Shown here piece by piece: positions 1 to 7,372 of a stretch of DNA of 11,567 nucleotides. The translations under genes and the position numbers were made by a program. Every line of letters starts with the position of its first letter. Positions within the stretch are counted from its first letter, which is position 1. The notes beneath the pieces are model-generated. The model had not been told where the DNA came from. It ran no database searches and saw nothing but the letters and a program-made list of their open reading frames with translations. This DNA comes from Microcaldota archaeon (GTDB lineage Archaea; Micrarchaeota; Micrarchaeia; Norongarragalinales; UBA97), in contig JACRGG010000049.1 of assembly GCA_016217775.1 (NCBI GenBank), positions 1-11,567 on the forward strand, written 5' to 3'.

Positions 1-47
1 CTTTCCTAAACCGCTATTACAACTTGAAAGACGTGAAGCTAGGGTAG
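1..47 (+). CDS. nusA: C-terminal end of an archaeal NusA-like KH-domain protein (partial)
   Basis: Reading from base 3, the first 14 codons give FLNRYYNLKDVKLG followed by TAG at 45-47. This resembles the last helix and strand of the second KH domain of archaeal NusA-related proteins, which end in a pattern like LLxKRYFxIDDVxL. Position agrees: in archaea this small RNA-binding transcription factor is commonly encoded immediately upstream of rpsL, as it would be here, 90 bases before the S12 start. Only the C-terminus is in the window, so catalytic or RNA-binding residues such as the GxxG loop cannot be checked. The call rests on 14 residues plus gene order. Confidence 0.6.
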   Translation, partial: FLNRYYNLKDVKLG

Positions 48-83
48 TGTTTTAGGCAGAAAATGTTTTTAAAAAAAATTTGG

Positions 84-124
84 TTTTGTTTAGGAAAGTA
101 TAGAAAATGATTTTGTTTAGGAAA
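84..124 (+). repeat. Exact 14-nt direct repeat in the rpsL leader
   Basis: TTTTGTTTAGGAAA occurs at 84-97 and again at 111-124, 27 bases apart. A degenerate third version (TTTTGGTTTGGTGAAGG) begins about 128 and runs into the S12 start. The surrounding 48-137 segment is very A/T-rich and includes an A-tract at 71-78 that could serve as a weak TATA element. The repeat may be a regulatory site or simple slippage. Nothing decides between these. Confidence 0.5.
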
Positions 125-137
125 ATATTTTGGTTTG

Positions 138-575
138 GTGAAGGATTTGGGTAACGGGGAATTTGCTGGAAGAAACTTGCGTAGAAACCGAAAGGCGCGC
201 AGGTGGCAGAAGAAGCCTTGGAAGCGAAAAGCCCTAGGCCTAAAATCCAAGTTCGACCCCCTCGAGGGCGCTCCTCAAGCCAAGGGAATCGTGTTGAAGA
301 AAAAGGGCTTGGAGCAAAAACAGCCTCACTCCGGAATCATCAAGTGCGTGGTAGTGCAATTATCAAAAAACGGCAAGAAGGTAACCGCGCATTGTCCGCG
401 CGACAAGGCGATAACGAAGATCGACGAGCACGACGAGGTTATAATCGCCGGCTTGGGCGGAAGCCAGCGCGGGCAAATGGGCTCGATTCCCGGAGTGCGC
501 TACAAGGTAGTTCAAGTTAACGGAATTGACTTAGACCAACTGCGATTGGGCAAGAAGGAAAAGCCGAAGAGATAA
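138..575 (+). CDS. rpsL: Ribosomal protein S12 (archaeal uS12/S23e type)
   Basis: This is the small-subunit decoding-centre protein. The product is about 145 residues, the usual archaeal length, with an archaeal N-terminus (GEFAGR, then RRNRKARRW), the DPLEGAPQAKGIVLKK block, KQPHSGIIKCVVVQL, IDEHDEV and IPGVRYKVVQVNG, ending in a basic EKPKR tail. The start is uncertain: TTG at 135 and GTG at 138 are adjacent and neither has a clear Shine-Dalgarno site. GTG is chosen because it is the commoner initiator, and starting at 135 adds only one residue. It follows the nusA end by about 90 bases and precedes rpsG by 40 bases, so it probably heads or joins the operon with rpsG and fusA. Confidence 0.96.
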   Translation: MKDLGNGEFAGRNLRRNRKARRWQKKPWKRKALGLKSKFDPLEGAPQAKGIVLKKKGLEQKQPHSGIIKCVVVQLSKNGKKVTAHCPRDKAITKIDEHDEVIIAGLGGSQRGQMGSIPGVRYKVVQVNGIDLDQLRLGKKEKPKR

Positions 576-615
576 GCCATAATATGATTTGATTGACTGT
601 GATGAGAGTGTTTTA

Positions 616-1218
616 ATGACGATGTTGTTCAACAAGTACGAGTACACCGGCCTTGAAGTGAAGGACCAAAGCCTAAAGGCGTACATTAGCCTGCGCCCGC
701 TCGTAATTCCGCACACTCACGCGCGCCACGCGAACAAGCAGTTCGCGAAGGCTAAAGTGAATCTAGTCGAGCGATTAGCCAATAAATTAATGCGCGGGGG
801 AACCGGCGGTAAGCTCGGCGGTAAGCTAATCCGCACTAAGGGCGCGCTTCAAGGCAAGAAGCTGAAAGTGCTTAACATCATCGAGCAGGCTTTTGACGCG
901 GCCGCGGAGAAGACGAAGAAGAACCCCATTCAGCTCCTAATCCTGGCAGTCGAAAACTCTGCGCCTCGCGAGGACGTTACGCGCGTAAGGCTTGGGGGAG
1001 TCTCATACCAAGTCGCGGTTGACATTGGGGCAATGCGCCGCCTCGATTTATCCCTTGGAAACATTGCGCTAGCGGCGCTGACCAGCGCGTTTAAAAAACG
1101 CGATACCGTCGCGCTTGCCTTGGCCAACGAAATCGTCTTGGCGTCCTCAAACGACCAGCTTAGCTACTCGATAAAGCGCAAGAACGAAACCGAGAGAATG
1201 GCTAGAAGCGCGAGATAA
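616..1218 (+). CDS. rpsG: Ribosomal protein S7 (archaeal uS7/S5e type)
   Basis: This is a primary 16S rRNA-binding protein of the 30S head. From ATG 616 the product is 200 residues, close to other archaeal S7 proteins. Visible family features are VIPHTHARHANKQFAKAKVNLVERL cut short here as IPHTHARHANKQF, then LMRGG, the NPIQLLILAVENSAPRED region, RLGGVSYQVAVDI and a C-terminal KRKNETERMARSAR. An in-frame ATG at 589 would add nine unrelated residues. ATG 616 is preferred because GAGAGTG at 604-610 gives a weak Shine-Dalgarno match five bases upstream. ATG 622 is also possible. It lies 40 bases after rpsL and 27 bases before fusA. Confidence 0.96.
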   Translation: MTMLFNKYEYTGLEVKDQSLKAYISLRPLVIPHTHARHANKQFAKAKVNLVERLANKLMRGGTGGKLGGKLIRTKGALQGKKLKVLNIIEQAFDAAAEKTKKNPIQLLILAVENSAPREDVTRVRLGGVSYQVAVDIGAMRRLDLSLGNIALAALTSAFKKRDTVALALANEIVLASSNDQLSYSIKRKNETERMARSAR

Positions 1219-1245
1219 TTTCTATCTGCTTAAAAAGTGTTTTTT

Positions 1246-3435
1246 ATGGCAACTAAGGAAGCTGTAGTCGAATACATTCAGAAAATTATGAAGACCCAGA
1301 CTAATATCCGCAACATCGGGATAGTCGCGCACGTCGACCACGGAAAATCAACTCTCTCCGATTCTTTCGTAGCGCGCGCCGGGCTTATTTCCAAGGAGCT
1401 CGCGGGCGAGCAAAGAGTTACCGACTACGACCCGCAGGAGCAGGCGCGCGGGATTACAATCAAGGCCGCGAACATTTCGATTCCAACCAAGTTCAACAAC
1501 GAGGATTACTTAATCAACTTGATTGACACTCCCGGCCACGTTGACTTCGGCGGGCACGTTACGCGAGCAATGCGCGCGGTGGACGGCATTATCCTCGTGG
1601 TGGACTGCGTGGAGGGAATAATGCCGCAGACCGAGACGGTGTTGCGCCAAGCGTTAAAGGAGAAAGTCAAGCCAGTCTTGTTCATTAACAAAATCGACCG
1701 CTTCATCAACGAATTAAAGCTCGATTCGAAGGCGATGTCCGCGCGTTTTGTGAAAATCATTACCGGAGTAAACAAGTTAATTACCGACTACGCCGCGCCC
1801 GAGTTCAAGGAAGAGTGGCAAATCAAGGTGGAGAAGGGAAACGTTTGTTTCGGCACCGCGTTCAACAAGTGGGCCGTCAGCTACCCGGCAATGAAGAAGT
1901 TCGGCTTGGACTTTAATAAGATTTACCAAATGTGCGCGGATGCGCAGCACGCGGAATTGCAGAAAATGGCTCCCTTAGACGACATTGTGTTGGAAATGGT
2001 AATCAACCAACTCCCGTCCCCCCTGGTTTCGCAAAAGTACCGCATTCCAACGATTTGGCACGGGGATTTGGAGACGCCGGAGGGAAAGTCGATGTTGAAC
2101 TGCGACCCCAGCGGAAAATTATGCTTTATGATTACCCACATTCAAGTCGACCCTCACGCGGGGGAAGTCGCGGTGGGAAGATTGTTTTCCGGAACGCTCA
2201 AGAAGGGAATTGAAGTCTACCTCGCCTCGCAGTACAAGAAGGAGAAAGTCCAGCAAGTCGCGGTTTATATGGGGCCCGACCGCGTTTTGGTTGACAACGT
2301 TGCGCCCGGAAACATCGTTGCACTAGTTGGGTTGCACGAAGTGTTCGCGGGGGAAACCGCCTGCGAGTCCAAGGATATGGCTCCTTTCGAGAAAATCAAG
2401 CACCACTCCGAGCCAGTCGTGACTAAATCAATCGAGGCGAAAAACCCGCGTGATTTAGTCAAGCTAATCGAAGTCCTCCAGAAAATCGCTAAGGAGGATT
2501 CCACGATAAAGATTTCAATCAACCAAGACACCGGCGAGCACTTATTGTCCGGAATGGGAGAGCTTCACTTGGAAATCATCGAGTACAAAATAAAGAACGA
2601 GAAGGGAGTCGAGATTGAAACCTCGCAGCCAATCGTAGTGTACAACGAGTCGATAATGCAAGTGGGCCCGACTGTGGACGGAAAATCGCCGAACAAGCAC
2701 AACAAGTTCAAGCTATCGGTCGAACCCCTTGAAGCAAGCGTCGTGAAAGCATTTAACGAAGGAACTATTTCCGAAACCTCGAAAGGCAAAGCATTGATTG
2801 ACGCATTGATTGAAGCGGGCCTCCCGCGCGACCAGGCGAAAAAAGTCATTGCGTTCAAGCGCAACAATATTTTCATCGACACTTCAAAGGGAGTGCAATT
2901 TTTGCAGGACATCAAGGAGTTAGTCATCCAAGGGTTTTTGGACGCGGTCGAGAACGGCCCGCTGGCGAAAGAGAAAATGGTTGGAGTCAAGGTAATGCTT
3001 GAGGACGCGACTATCCACGTCGACCCCGCTCACCGAGGGCCCACTCAAATAGTTCCCGCGATTCGCAGGCCGATTTTCGCGTCTATAATGCAAGCCAAGC
3101 CCATAATGCTTGAGCCTAAGCAAAAGCTCGTCGTGCTCGCTCCGCAAACGTATATGAGTTCGGTGATTAACGCAATTCAAGGCAGGCGCGGCCAGGTCTT
3201 GGAAGTCGAGCAGGAGGGCGAGGGCTTTAATTTAAGCGCTAAAGTACCCGTTGCGGACATGTTTGGCTTCGCGTCAGAAATCCGAGGCGCTTCTCAAGGC
3301 CGGGCTTCGTGGTACACCGAGTTCGCGGGATTCGAGAAACTCCCCGACGGGCTGATGAGCACGGTAATCCAGAAAATCCGAAAGCGCAAAGGCGAGCCGG
3401 AAAACGTGCCCACCGCAAAAGACTATATGGATTAA
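1246..3435 (+). CDS. fusA: Translation elongation factor EF-2 (GTPase)
   Basis: This ribosomal translocase hydrolyses GTP to move tRNAs and mRNA. The 729-residue length is typical of archaeal aEF-2. The G domain shows AHVDHGKST at residues 28-36, the RGITI switch segment near 68-72, DTPGH at 94-98 and NKID at 148-151. Domain IV contains DPAHRGPTQ, in which His596 (codon at 3031) is the residue converted to diphthamide in archaea and eukaryotes. The C-terminus ends in the usual VPTAKDYMD. ATG 1246 is chosen. An in-frame GTG at 1237 would add MFF, but MATKEAV matches family N-termini better and AGTG lies just upstream. It follows rpsG by 27 bases. Its usual downstream partner tuf has been separated by an accessory island of about 4.9 kb. 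Confidence 0.98.
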   Translation: MATKEAVVEYIQKIMKTQTNIRNIGIVAHVDHGKSTLSDSFVARAGLISKELAGEQRVTDYDPQEQARGITIKAANISIPTKFNNEDYLINLIDTPGHVDFGGHVTRAMRAVDGIILVVDCVEGIMPQTETVLRQALKEKVKPVLFINKIDRFINELKLDSKAMSARFVKIITGVNKLITDYAAPEFKEEWQIKVEKGNVCFGTAFNKWAVSYPAMKKFGLDFNKIYQMCADAQHAELQKMAPLDDIVLEMVINQLPSPLVSQKYRIPTIWHGDLETPEGKSMLNCDPSGKLCFMITHIQVDPHAGEVAVGRLFSGTLKKGIEVYLASQYKKEKVQQVAVYMGPDRVLVDNVAPGNIVALVGLHEVFAGETACESKDMAPFEKIKHHSEPVVTKSIEAKNPRDLVKLIEVLQKIAKEDSTIKISINQDTGEHLLSGMGELHLEIIEYKIKNEKGVEIETSQPIVVYNESIMQVGPTVDGKSPNKHNKFKLSVEPLEASVVKAFNEGTISETSKGKALIDALIEAGLPRDQAKKVIAFKRNNIFIDTSKGVQFLQDIKELVIQGFLDAVENGPLAKEKMVGVKVMLEDATIHVDPAHRGPTQIVPAIRRPIFASIMQAKPIMLEPKQKLVVLAPQTYMSSVINAIQGRRGQVLEVEQEGEGFNLSAKVPVADMFGFASEIRGASQGRASWYTEFAGFEKLPDGLMSTVIQKIRKRKGEPENVPTAKDYMD

Positions 3436-3441
3436 TTCCTC

Positions 3442-3514
3442 TTCTTTTGGCAAAAGAAAATATTTGAAAGCAAAGCTTTCAATGCATTTAGTCGCCGCGT
3501 TTGGCTGTTTTTTT
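3442..3514. terminator. Two hairpins and T-run between fusA and the converging ATPase gene
   Basis: TTCTTTT at 3442-3448 pairs with AAAAGAA at 3452-3458 across GGC. TTGAAAGC at 3464-3471 pairs perfectly with GCTTTCAA at 3475-3482 across AAA. A T7 run follows at 3508-3514 on the plus strand. On the minus strand the second hairpin is followed by an ATATTTTCTTTT stretch. This placement between converging genes suits termination in both directions, inferred from structure and T-tracts. Confidence 0.6.
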
Positions 3515-3518
3515 GGCT

Positions 3519-4718
3519 CTAATTGTTTTTCGCTTCGGATAGTTTTTTTCCCAATTGGGTTGCGTGCACGAAGCTGATTTTGCATCCGCCTGCAGTCTTT
3601 TGCTGCGCGGTTCCTTCATAGAATGCTACGAACGCGTTTTTTGGCTCGTACTCGCTTATGAACGAGCGCAGGCTTCTCTCTATTTTAGCGCCGCTCGCGT
3701 TCAGTTTTGCCTCCACTGGAATGAGTTCATCCTGCCTTTCTATGATAAAGTCCACTTCCGCCCCGCTTTTCGTGCGCCAGTACTTTATTTGCCCCCCTTG
3801 TTTTTTTAACTCTGTAAACACGTAGTTTTCAAAAAGCTTTCCTTGCTCCTGCATTGTCGCCGGAAAATCGTTTTTCACGGCGTTTGCCAGCCCGGTGTCC
3901 ACGAAGAAAGTCTTGGGCTGTTTCGACAATTCCTTTGCCTTATTGGTGTGAAAAGGCGGGATTCTCTCGATGACGTAGCTTTTTTCCAAGGCGTTCAAGT
4001 ATTTTTTCAGCGTCTGGAACGAGGTTTCAAGGCCGCTGCAGGCATCCGAGTATGAAAGCAGGCTTGAGTTGTTGAAAGCCAAGTAGCGGACTAGCTTTTC
4101 TATTGCATCCGCGTCGGTGATGGAAAAAAACCGCGCCACGTCCTTGAGCACTAGCGTCGAGTACAAGTCTTTCAGCAACTGCTTTTTTGCCTCAAAGTCT
4201 TCCGTCAGCACTATTTTCGGGTACCCGCCGTAAACCGCGTGCTCCCACGCGTGCCTCTCTAGGATTTTTTCATCGTACTCTGCTTGTTTTCTTGCTGAAA
4301 AAAACTCCGCGGCGTCAAAAGGATACAGCTTCATTACCGAGATTCTGCCAACTAGGTATGAAAGCACGCTTGAGTTTAGCAGCGTTTCGGACGACGAGGT
4401 TACGATTATTTTTCTCCCCGGTTTTTGGTCTATCAAGTACTTTAATTTCATTCCAGCGTCTTTCCCGTACTGCGCTTCATCCAAGCCAATGGCTTGGTAG
4501 CCCTCCAAGTATTGTTTTTCAAACTTTTTTACGTCAGAGTCAAACATACTTCTAGCGTCAGGGTCGTCTAGGGAGACGAAATTAGTGTTTTCAAGCGAGC
4601 CCAGTTTTTGCTTAACGAGGGTAGTCTTACCAGCTTGTCTTGGGCCAACGATTGCCACAGCGCTGTAGTGCGAGAAGCGCTTGTCTAACTCTTTCCCCAA
4701 TTCCCTTCCAACAAACAT
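3519..4718 (-). CDS. ATPase A: AAA_14 / DUF4143 family ATPase (COG1373-like)
   Basis: This 399-residue protein has a P-loop ATPase N-terminal half and a DUF4143 C-terminal half. Walker A is GPRQAGKTT at 25-33. Walker B is AIGLDEAQ at 76-83. The sensor stretch is VTSSS at 106-110, where family members usually have a Gly (TGSS-like). The C-terminal part, from about 183, ends in a PD-(D/E)xK-like arrangement: Glu297 in LFENYVF, Asp323 in GAEVDF, and Glu336-x-Lys338 in VEAK. The family is widespread in archaea and bacteria. Its substrate is unknown, and nuclease activity is inferred only from the fold signature. It is transcribed towards fusA. A TATA-like box lies about 27 bases before the ATG and no Shine-Dalgarno site is visible, so the mRNA is probably leaderless. 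The gene is 261 bases downstream of HEAT protein A, with a structured element between, and may be a separate unit. Confidence 0.9.
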   Translation of the reverse strand: MFVGRELGKELDKRFSHYSAVAIVGPRQAGKTTLVKQKLGSLENTNFVSLDDPDARSMFDSDVKKFEKQYLEGYQAIGLDEAQYGKDAGMKLKYLIDQKPGRKIIVTSSSETLLNSSVLSYLVGRISVMKLYPFDAAEFFSARKQAEYDEKILERHAWEHAVYGGYPKIVLTEDFEAKKQLLKDLYSTLVLKDVARFFSITDADAIEKLVRYLAFNNSSLLSYSDACSGLETSFQTLKKYLNALEKSYVIERIPPFHTNKAKELSKQPKTFFVDTGLANAVKNDFPATMQEQGKLFENYVFTELKKQGGQIKYWRTKSGAEVDFIIERQDELIPVEAKLNASGAKIERSLRSFISEYEPKNAFVAFYEGTAQQKTAGGCKISFVHATQLGKKLSEAKNN

Positions 4719-4724
4719 ACATTT

Positions 4725-4774
4725 ACTATACTTAAACTAGTATTTAATTCTTTCCATACTAAACTTAAACTACT
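4725..4774 (-). promoter_or_regulatory. Leaderless promoter of ATPase A with flanking direct repeats
   Basis: On the minus strand AATTAAATA (4749 to 4741) is centred about 27 bases before the ATG at 4718, the archaeal TATA spacing for a leaderless start. Two near-identical 17-mers flank it, in plus-strand terms ACTATACTTAAACTAGT at 4725-4741 and ACTAAACTTAAACTACT at 4758-4774. They match at 15 of 17 positions and are 33 bases apart. One lies between the TATA box and the start and the other upstream of the TATA box, a layout suited to repressor binding. The operator role is inference. Confidence 0.55.
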
Positions 4775-4827
4775 GTTTGATTTTAGTCGGATTGCTTGTT
4801 TTTAGGGCTTTTCTCAACTCAAATCAC

Positions 4828-4976
4828 AACCCAAGGGGGGACTAACCCCCCTTAGTTCGTGACAAGCGTCTTAGGGGGCTTTGCCCCCTGAAACCCTTGG
4901 GTTCACACCCCCAAATTTCTTTTTCCGTTAACGCTTTTTCTTTCTAAGAAAAAGGGTTAGCCCAAACCCCCCTTGT
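4828..4976. repeat. Multi-hairpin element with G6/C6 tracts
   Basis: Four pairings are visible. AAGGGGGG (4833-4840) with CCCCCCTT (4846-4853), a perfect 8-bp stem. AGGGGGC (4873-4879) with GCCCCCT (4883-4889) across TTT. AACCCAAGGG (4828-4837) with CCCTTGGGTT (4894-4903), a perfect 10-bp outer stem that competes with the first. CTTTTTCTT (4934-4942) with AAGAAAAAG (4946-4954), which extends by TAAC/GTTA after one mismatch. A further CCCCCCTT at 4967-4974 is another possible partner for the G6 tract. It fills most of the 261-base gap between HEAT protein A and ATPase A. The last hairpin lies just 3' of the HEAT protein A stop and may end its transcript. Confidence 0.65.
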
Positions 4977-4979
4977 TTT

Positions 4980-6008
4980 TCACGCTGCTTGCTTTAGTTT
5001 CGGTTCAAGGCTTCGCAGTTGCTGCGCGTGCGCTTCCCACCATTCTTTGGAATTGTTTTTGTACCTTGGTTTTTTCAAGTCTTCAAACAGTCTAGTGAAT
5101 GCTTTCAGGTGCTCGCTTGGCTTAACGTGCTTTATTGCTGTTAGAAAGGGGTAGTGCTCATGGTTCTCGTCAAAAACGGGTGTTTGTTCAAGACTTTTCA
5201 AACCCGTTTTTTCCAGTGCGCTTGCAGCTTCGCGTCTAACTCTTAACCCACTGTTTTTTTGCAGGGCTTTTATCAACGGCGGTATTGCCAGTTCGCTTTC
5301 GAGATTTCCAAGCGCTTGCGCGGCGCTACGCCTAATTTGTTCGTTTCGTTTGTTTAACAACCTTGTCAGTAGCTGTATTACCTTTTCGCTTCTAATGCCT
5401 CCCAAAGCCAGTGTTGCCTCGCTGCTAACTTCTCCGTCCCTTTCTATTGCTTGTAGCAGTGGCTGGATTGCATTTTCATATCCTATCGTTCCTAGGGCAG
5501 TAGCAGCGCTTTTTCTAACCGCTTCGTCAGCGTCTTTTTTCATTGCTTCAATCAACGGTTGTATTGCCCGCTTTTTTTTGGTGTTTCCAAGCGCTTGCGC
5601 CGCAATAGACCTAACATCGTATTGGTCTGCTTGAAGTAGTCTTATCAACCGCGGTATTGTTTTTTCGCTTCCAATGCTTCCCAACGCCATTATTGCACTA
5701 TACTTGTCATTAGTCGGTCCAACGTAGCGCGTTGCTTTTATCAGAGCAGGTATTGCCTTTTCGCTTCCTATTTTTCCAAGAGCGTCTGCTGCGTTCATCT
5801 TATCCCGCCATTCTCCTGTTTCCAGTGTTTCTATCACGTATTGCGTTATGGCTGGCGCGTGCTGGCTTTGCCTTAACGCAATTGTTTCCAATTTCTTCAC
5901 CGCGCTTCTTCTAACTCCATCGTCTTCGTGAAACAAGTTTTTCATATGTTCCCTAATGTTTTCGGGGAGTTTTTCCAGTTCTCTTGCAGTCGGTTTTCGC
6001 GCGGGCAT
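4980..6008 (-). CDS. HEAT protein A: HEAT-repeat (PBS-lyase type) protein
   Basis: A 342-residue protein made of alpha-helical repeats. From about residue 76 to 270 there are six to seven units of 30-32 residues of the form ALGxIGSEKAIPxLIxAL. The repeated Ile positions are 86, 118, 149, 181, 211 and 242. The first about 60 residues include ALRQSQHAPAI, matching the longer repeats of HEAT protein B. Residues about 276-342 form a separate domain beginning VFDENHEHY and containing KEWWEAHA, shared with HEAT protein B and not recognised. HEAT repeats normally act as protein- or nucleic-acid-binding scaffolds. No lyase or other active site is evident, so an enzyme name would be unwarranted. No signal peptide or membrane segment is seen, so it is probably cytoplasmic. 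The gene starts 26 bases after ATPase B ends, so the two are likely cotranscribed. ATG 6008 has no clear Shine-Dalgarno site. Confidence 0.85.
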   Translation of the reverse strand: MPARKPTARELEKLPENIREHMKNLFHEDDGVRRSAVKKLETIALRQSQHAPAITQYVIETLETGEWRDKMNAADALGKIGSEKAIPALIKATRYVGPTNDKYSAIMALGSIGSEKTIPRLIRLLQADQYDVRSIAAQALGNTKKKRAIQPLIEAMKKDADEAVRKSAATALGTIGYENAIQPLLQAIERDGEVSSEATLALGGIRSEKVIQLLTRLLNKRNEQIRRSAAQALGNLESELAIPPLIKALQKNSGLRVRREAASALEKTGLKSLEQTPVFDENHEHYPFLTAIKHVKPSEHLKAFTRLFEDLKKPRYKNNSKEWWEAHAQQLRSLEPKLKQAA

Positions 6009-6034
6009 AGTACGGGTAGTGTTTTGCTTGGTTT

Positions 6035-7288
6035 TTAATTCGAGTTATTCAAGAGGTATTCGTATGCCGGGATTAGCTTTATGCCGCCTATTTTCTCCCG
6101 CGTGTTCTTGGTTACCACGATGGGGTTTGCGCAAGCGTGTTTCCCGCAGAATTTTTTTAGCGAAGCGGTTTCGCGCGGGTCGTTGCGGTACTTGACTTCT
6201 ATGGGCTGCAGCTGCTTTTCGTGCAGCACGGCGTCCACTTCGTTCTTGTACGCGTCGCGCCAAAAAAACTTGGCGCCCGTGGCCAAGACGATTTTCGCCT
6301 CGACTATTTTTCCAATAATGCTCGGGTCAGCCAAGTCGTACAGCGCGGTGGTTAAAAACGTTGGATAGGCCTTCTTTAGTTTTTTCTCGCTAGTCAGCCT
6401 GTTTCTCGAGTAATTATACGTTTTTACCACCAAATGCGCTTGCTCGAGGTAATCCAAGTACTTCGAGAGCGTTTGCCTGCTCAAACCCAGTTTTTGCGAC
6501 AGCGACGTTAATTCCACAATCATTCCCGGATTGTCTACCAGCACGTCAAGAATTGCCGCAACCTTGGCGGGCTCTTCAATCTGGTACAGCCTTGGCATAT
6601 CTGAAAACACTATCTTCTCTACAATCGAGTTTTTGACGTACTCGCGGATTAGCTTCGCGTCTTTTTTTCCAATCATTTCCGGAAACCCGCCGGTAAGCAG
6701 GTAGTTGTTGAATTCCGCCTCGAGTTCCTTGCCGTACAGCAACGGCTTTTGCGCCAAGTGCTTTTTTCCAGAAAACTCGAGGTACTCCAAAAACGTCAGC
6801 GTGCTTATTTCAAACTCGAATATTCTCCCGGCCAGGCTCTCCCTGCTTCCCTTGCGCAAAAACAATGATTGGGAGCCTGAAATGAACAGCTTGTATTTTT
6901 TTGTGTCGTATAATATCTTGACTTTTTCAGCCCAGTTATCCAATTTTTGCACTTCATCCAAGAAAACGAATTTAGGCTCTTTCCCGTGAATTTCCTTAAA
7001 CGCGTCAATAACGTCGAGCAATTCTATTTGCGTAAAGTCATCCATTGAAAAGTACATTGTGGAGTCCGCGCCGTGCGTCTTGCAGCAGTCAAAAATTATT
7101 TTCTCCAGCAAAGTCGTCTTCCCGACTCGCCTAAGCCCGCACAAAGAAATTATTTGCGGCTCGCTTATTCGCTTGCGGATTTTTTCCAAAGCGCTTCGGT
7201 GCCTAAACCGCGGCTCAACTAAATTCTTCCACTGCGGGTTGTACTCGACCAACAGCCGCCTAATTTTATCGTTAATCTCAATCACCAT
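6035..7288 (-). CDS. ATPase B: AAA_14 / DUF4143 family ATPase (COG1373-like)
   Basis: A 417-residue protein of the same broad family as ATPase A but clearly divergent from it, so the pair is not a recent duplication. Walker A is GLRRVGKTT at 51-59, Walker B is FVFLDEVQ at 107-114 and the sensor SGS is at 137-139. A winged-helix-like stretch (SLSQKLGLSRQTLSKYLDYL) lies at about 262-281. The C-terminal PD-(D/E)xK-like residues are Glu330, Asp352 in EVDAV, and Glu364-x-Lys366 in IEVKY. Substrate is unknown. It lies between two HEAT-repeat genes, 84 bases after HEAT protein B and 26 bases before HEAT protein A. A weak TATA-like TTAAAAT lies about 26 bases before ATG 7288, with no Shine-Dalgarno site, so initiation may be leaderless or by read-through from HEAT protein B. 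Confidence 0.9.
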   Translation of the reverse strand: MVIEINDKIRRLLVEYNPQWKNLVEPRFRHRSALEKIRKRISEPQIISLCGLRRVGKTTLLEKIIFDCCKTHGADSTMYFSMDDFTQIELLDVIDAFKEIHGKEPKFVFLDEVQKLDNWAEKVKILYDTKKYKLFISGSQSLFLRKGSRESLAGRIFEFEISTLTFLEYLEFSGKKHLAQKPLLYGKELEAEFNNYLLTGGFPEMIGKKDAKLIREYVKNSIVEKIVFSDMPRLYQIEEPAKVAAILDVLVDNPGMIVELTSLSQKLGLSRQTLSKYLDYLEQAHLVVKTYNYSRNRLTSEKKLKKAYPTFLTTALYDLADPSIIGKIVEAKIVLATGAKFFWRDAYKNEVDAVLHEKQLQPIEVKYRNDPRETASLKKFCGKHACANPIVVTKNTREKIGGIKLIPAYEYLLNNSN

Positions 7289-7372
7289 AAAATAGAAAGT
7301 ACGTTAATTCATTTTAACATATTCTCATACTGGTTTTTAAGCTTTTCTGCGGCTTTGAATACAGATTATTTT

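Noticed and set aside
17..250. Minus-strand open frame across the rpsL leader
   Set aside because: It is antisense to the leader and start of S12, its low-complexity FPKQN repeats come from the direct repeats, and it has no recognisable domain.
203..520. Plus-strand alternative frame inside rpsL
   Set aside because: It overlaps the clear S12 frame completely and has the arginine-rich composition of a shifted reading.
1506..3180. Several antisense frames within fusA
   Set aside because: They lie opposite a strongly conserved gene, and none shows a family motif.
4187..4555. 122-codon plus-strand frame opposite ATPase A
   Set aside because: It is the complement of the Walker B and sensor region of ATPase A, with no promoter or ribosome-binding site.
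4828..4976. CRISPR array or insertion-sequence ends
   Set aside because: The repeats are inverted stems of different sequence, not regularly spaced direct repeats, and no transposase or integrase gene is present in the island.
4980..6008. Naming HEAT protein A a phycocyanobilin lyase
   Set aside because: PBS-lyase-type HEAT repeats are widespread in unrelated scaffold proteins and there is no phycobiliprotein context.
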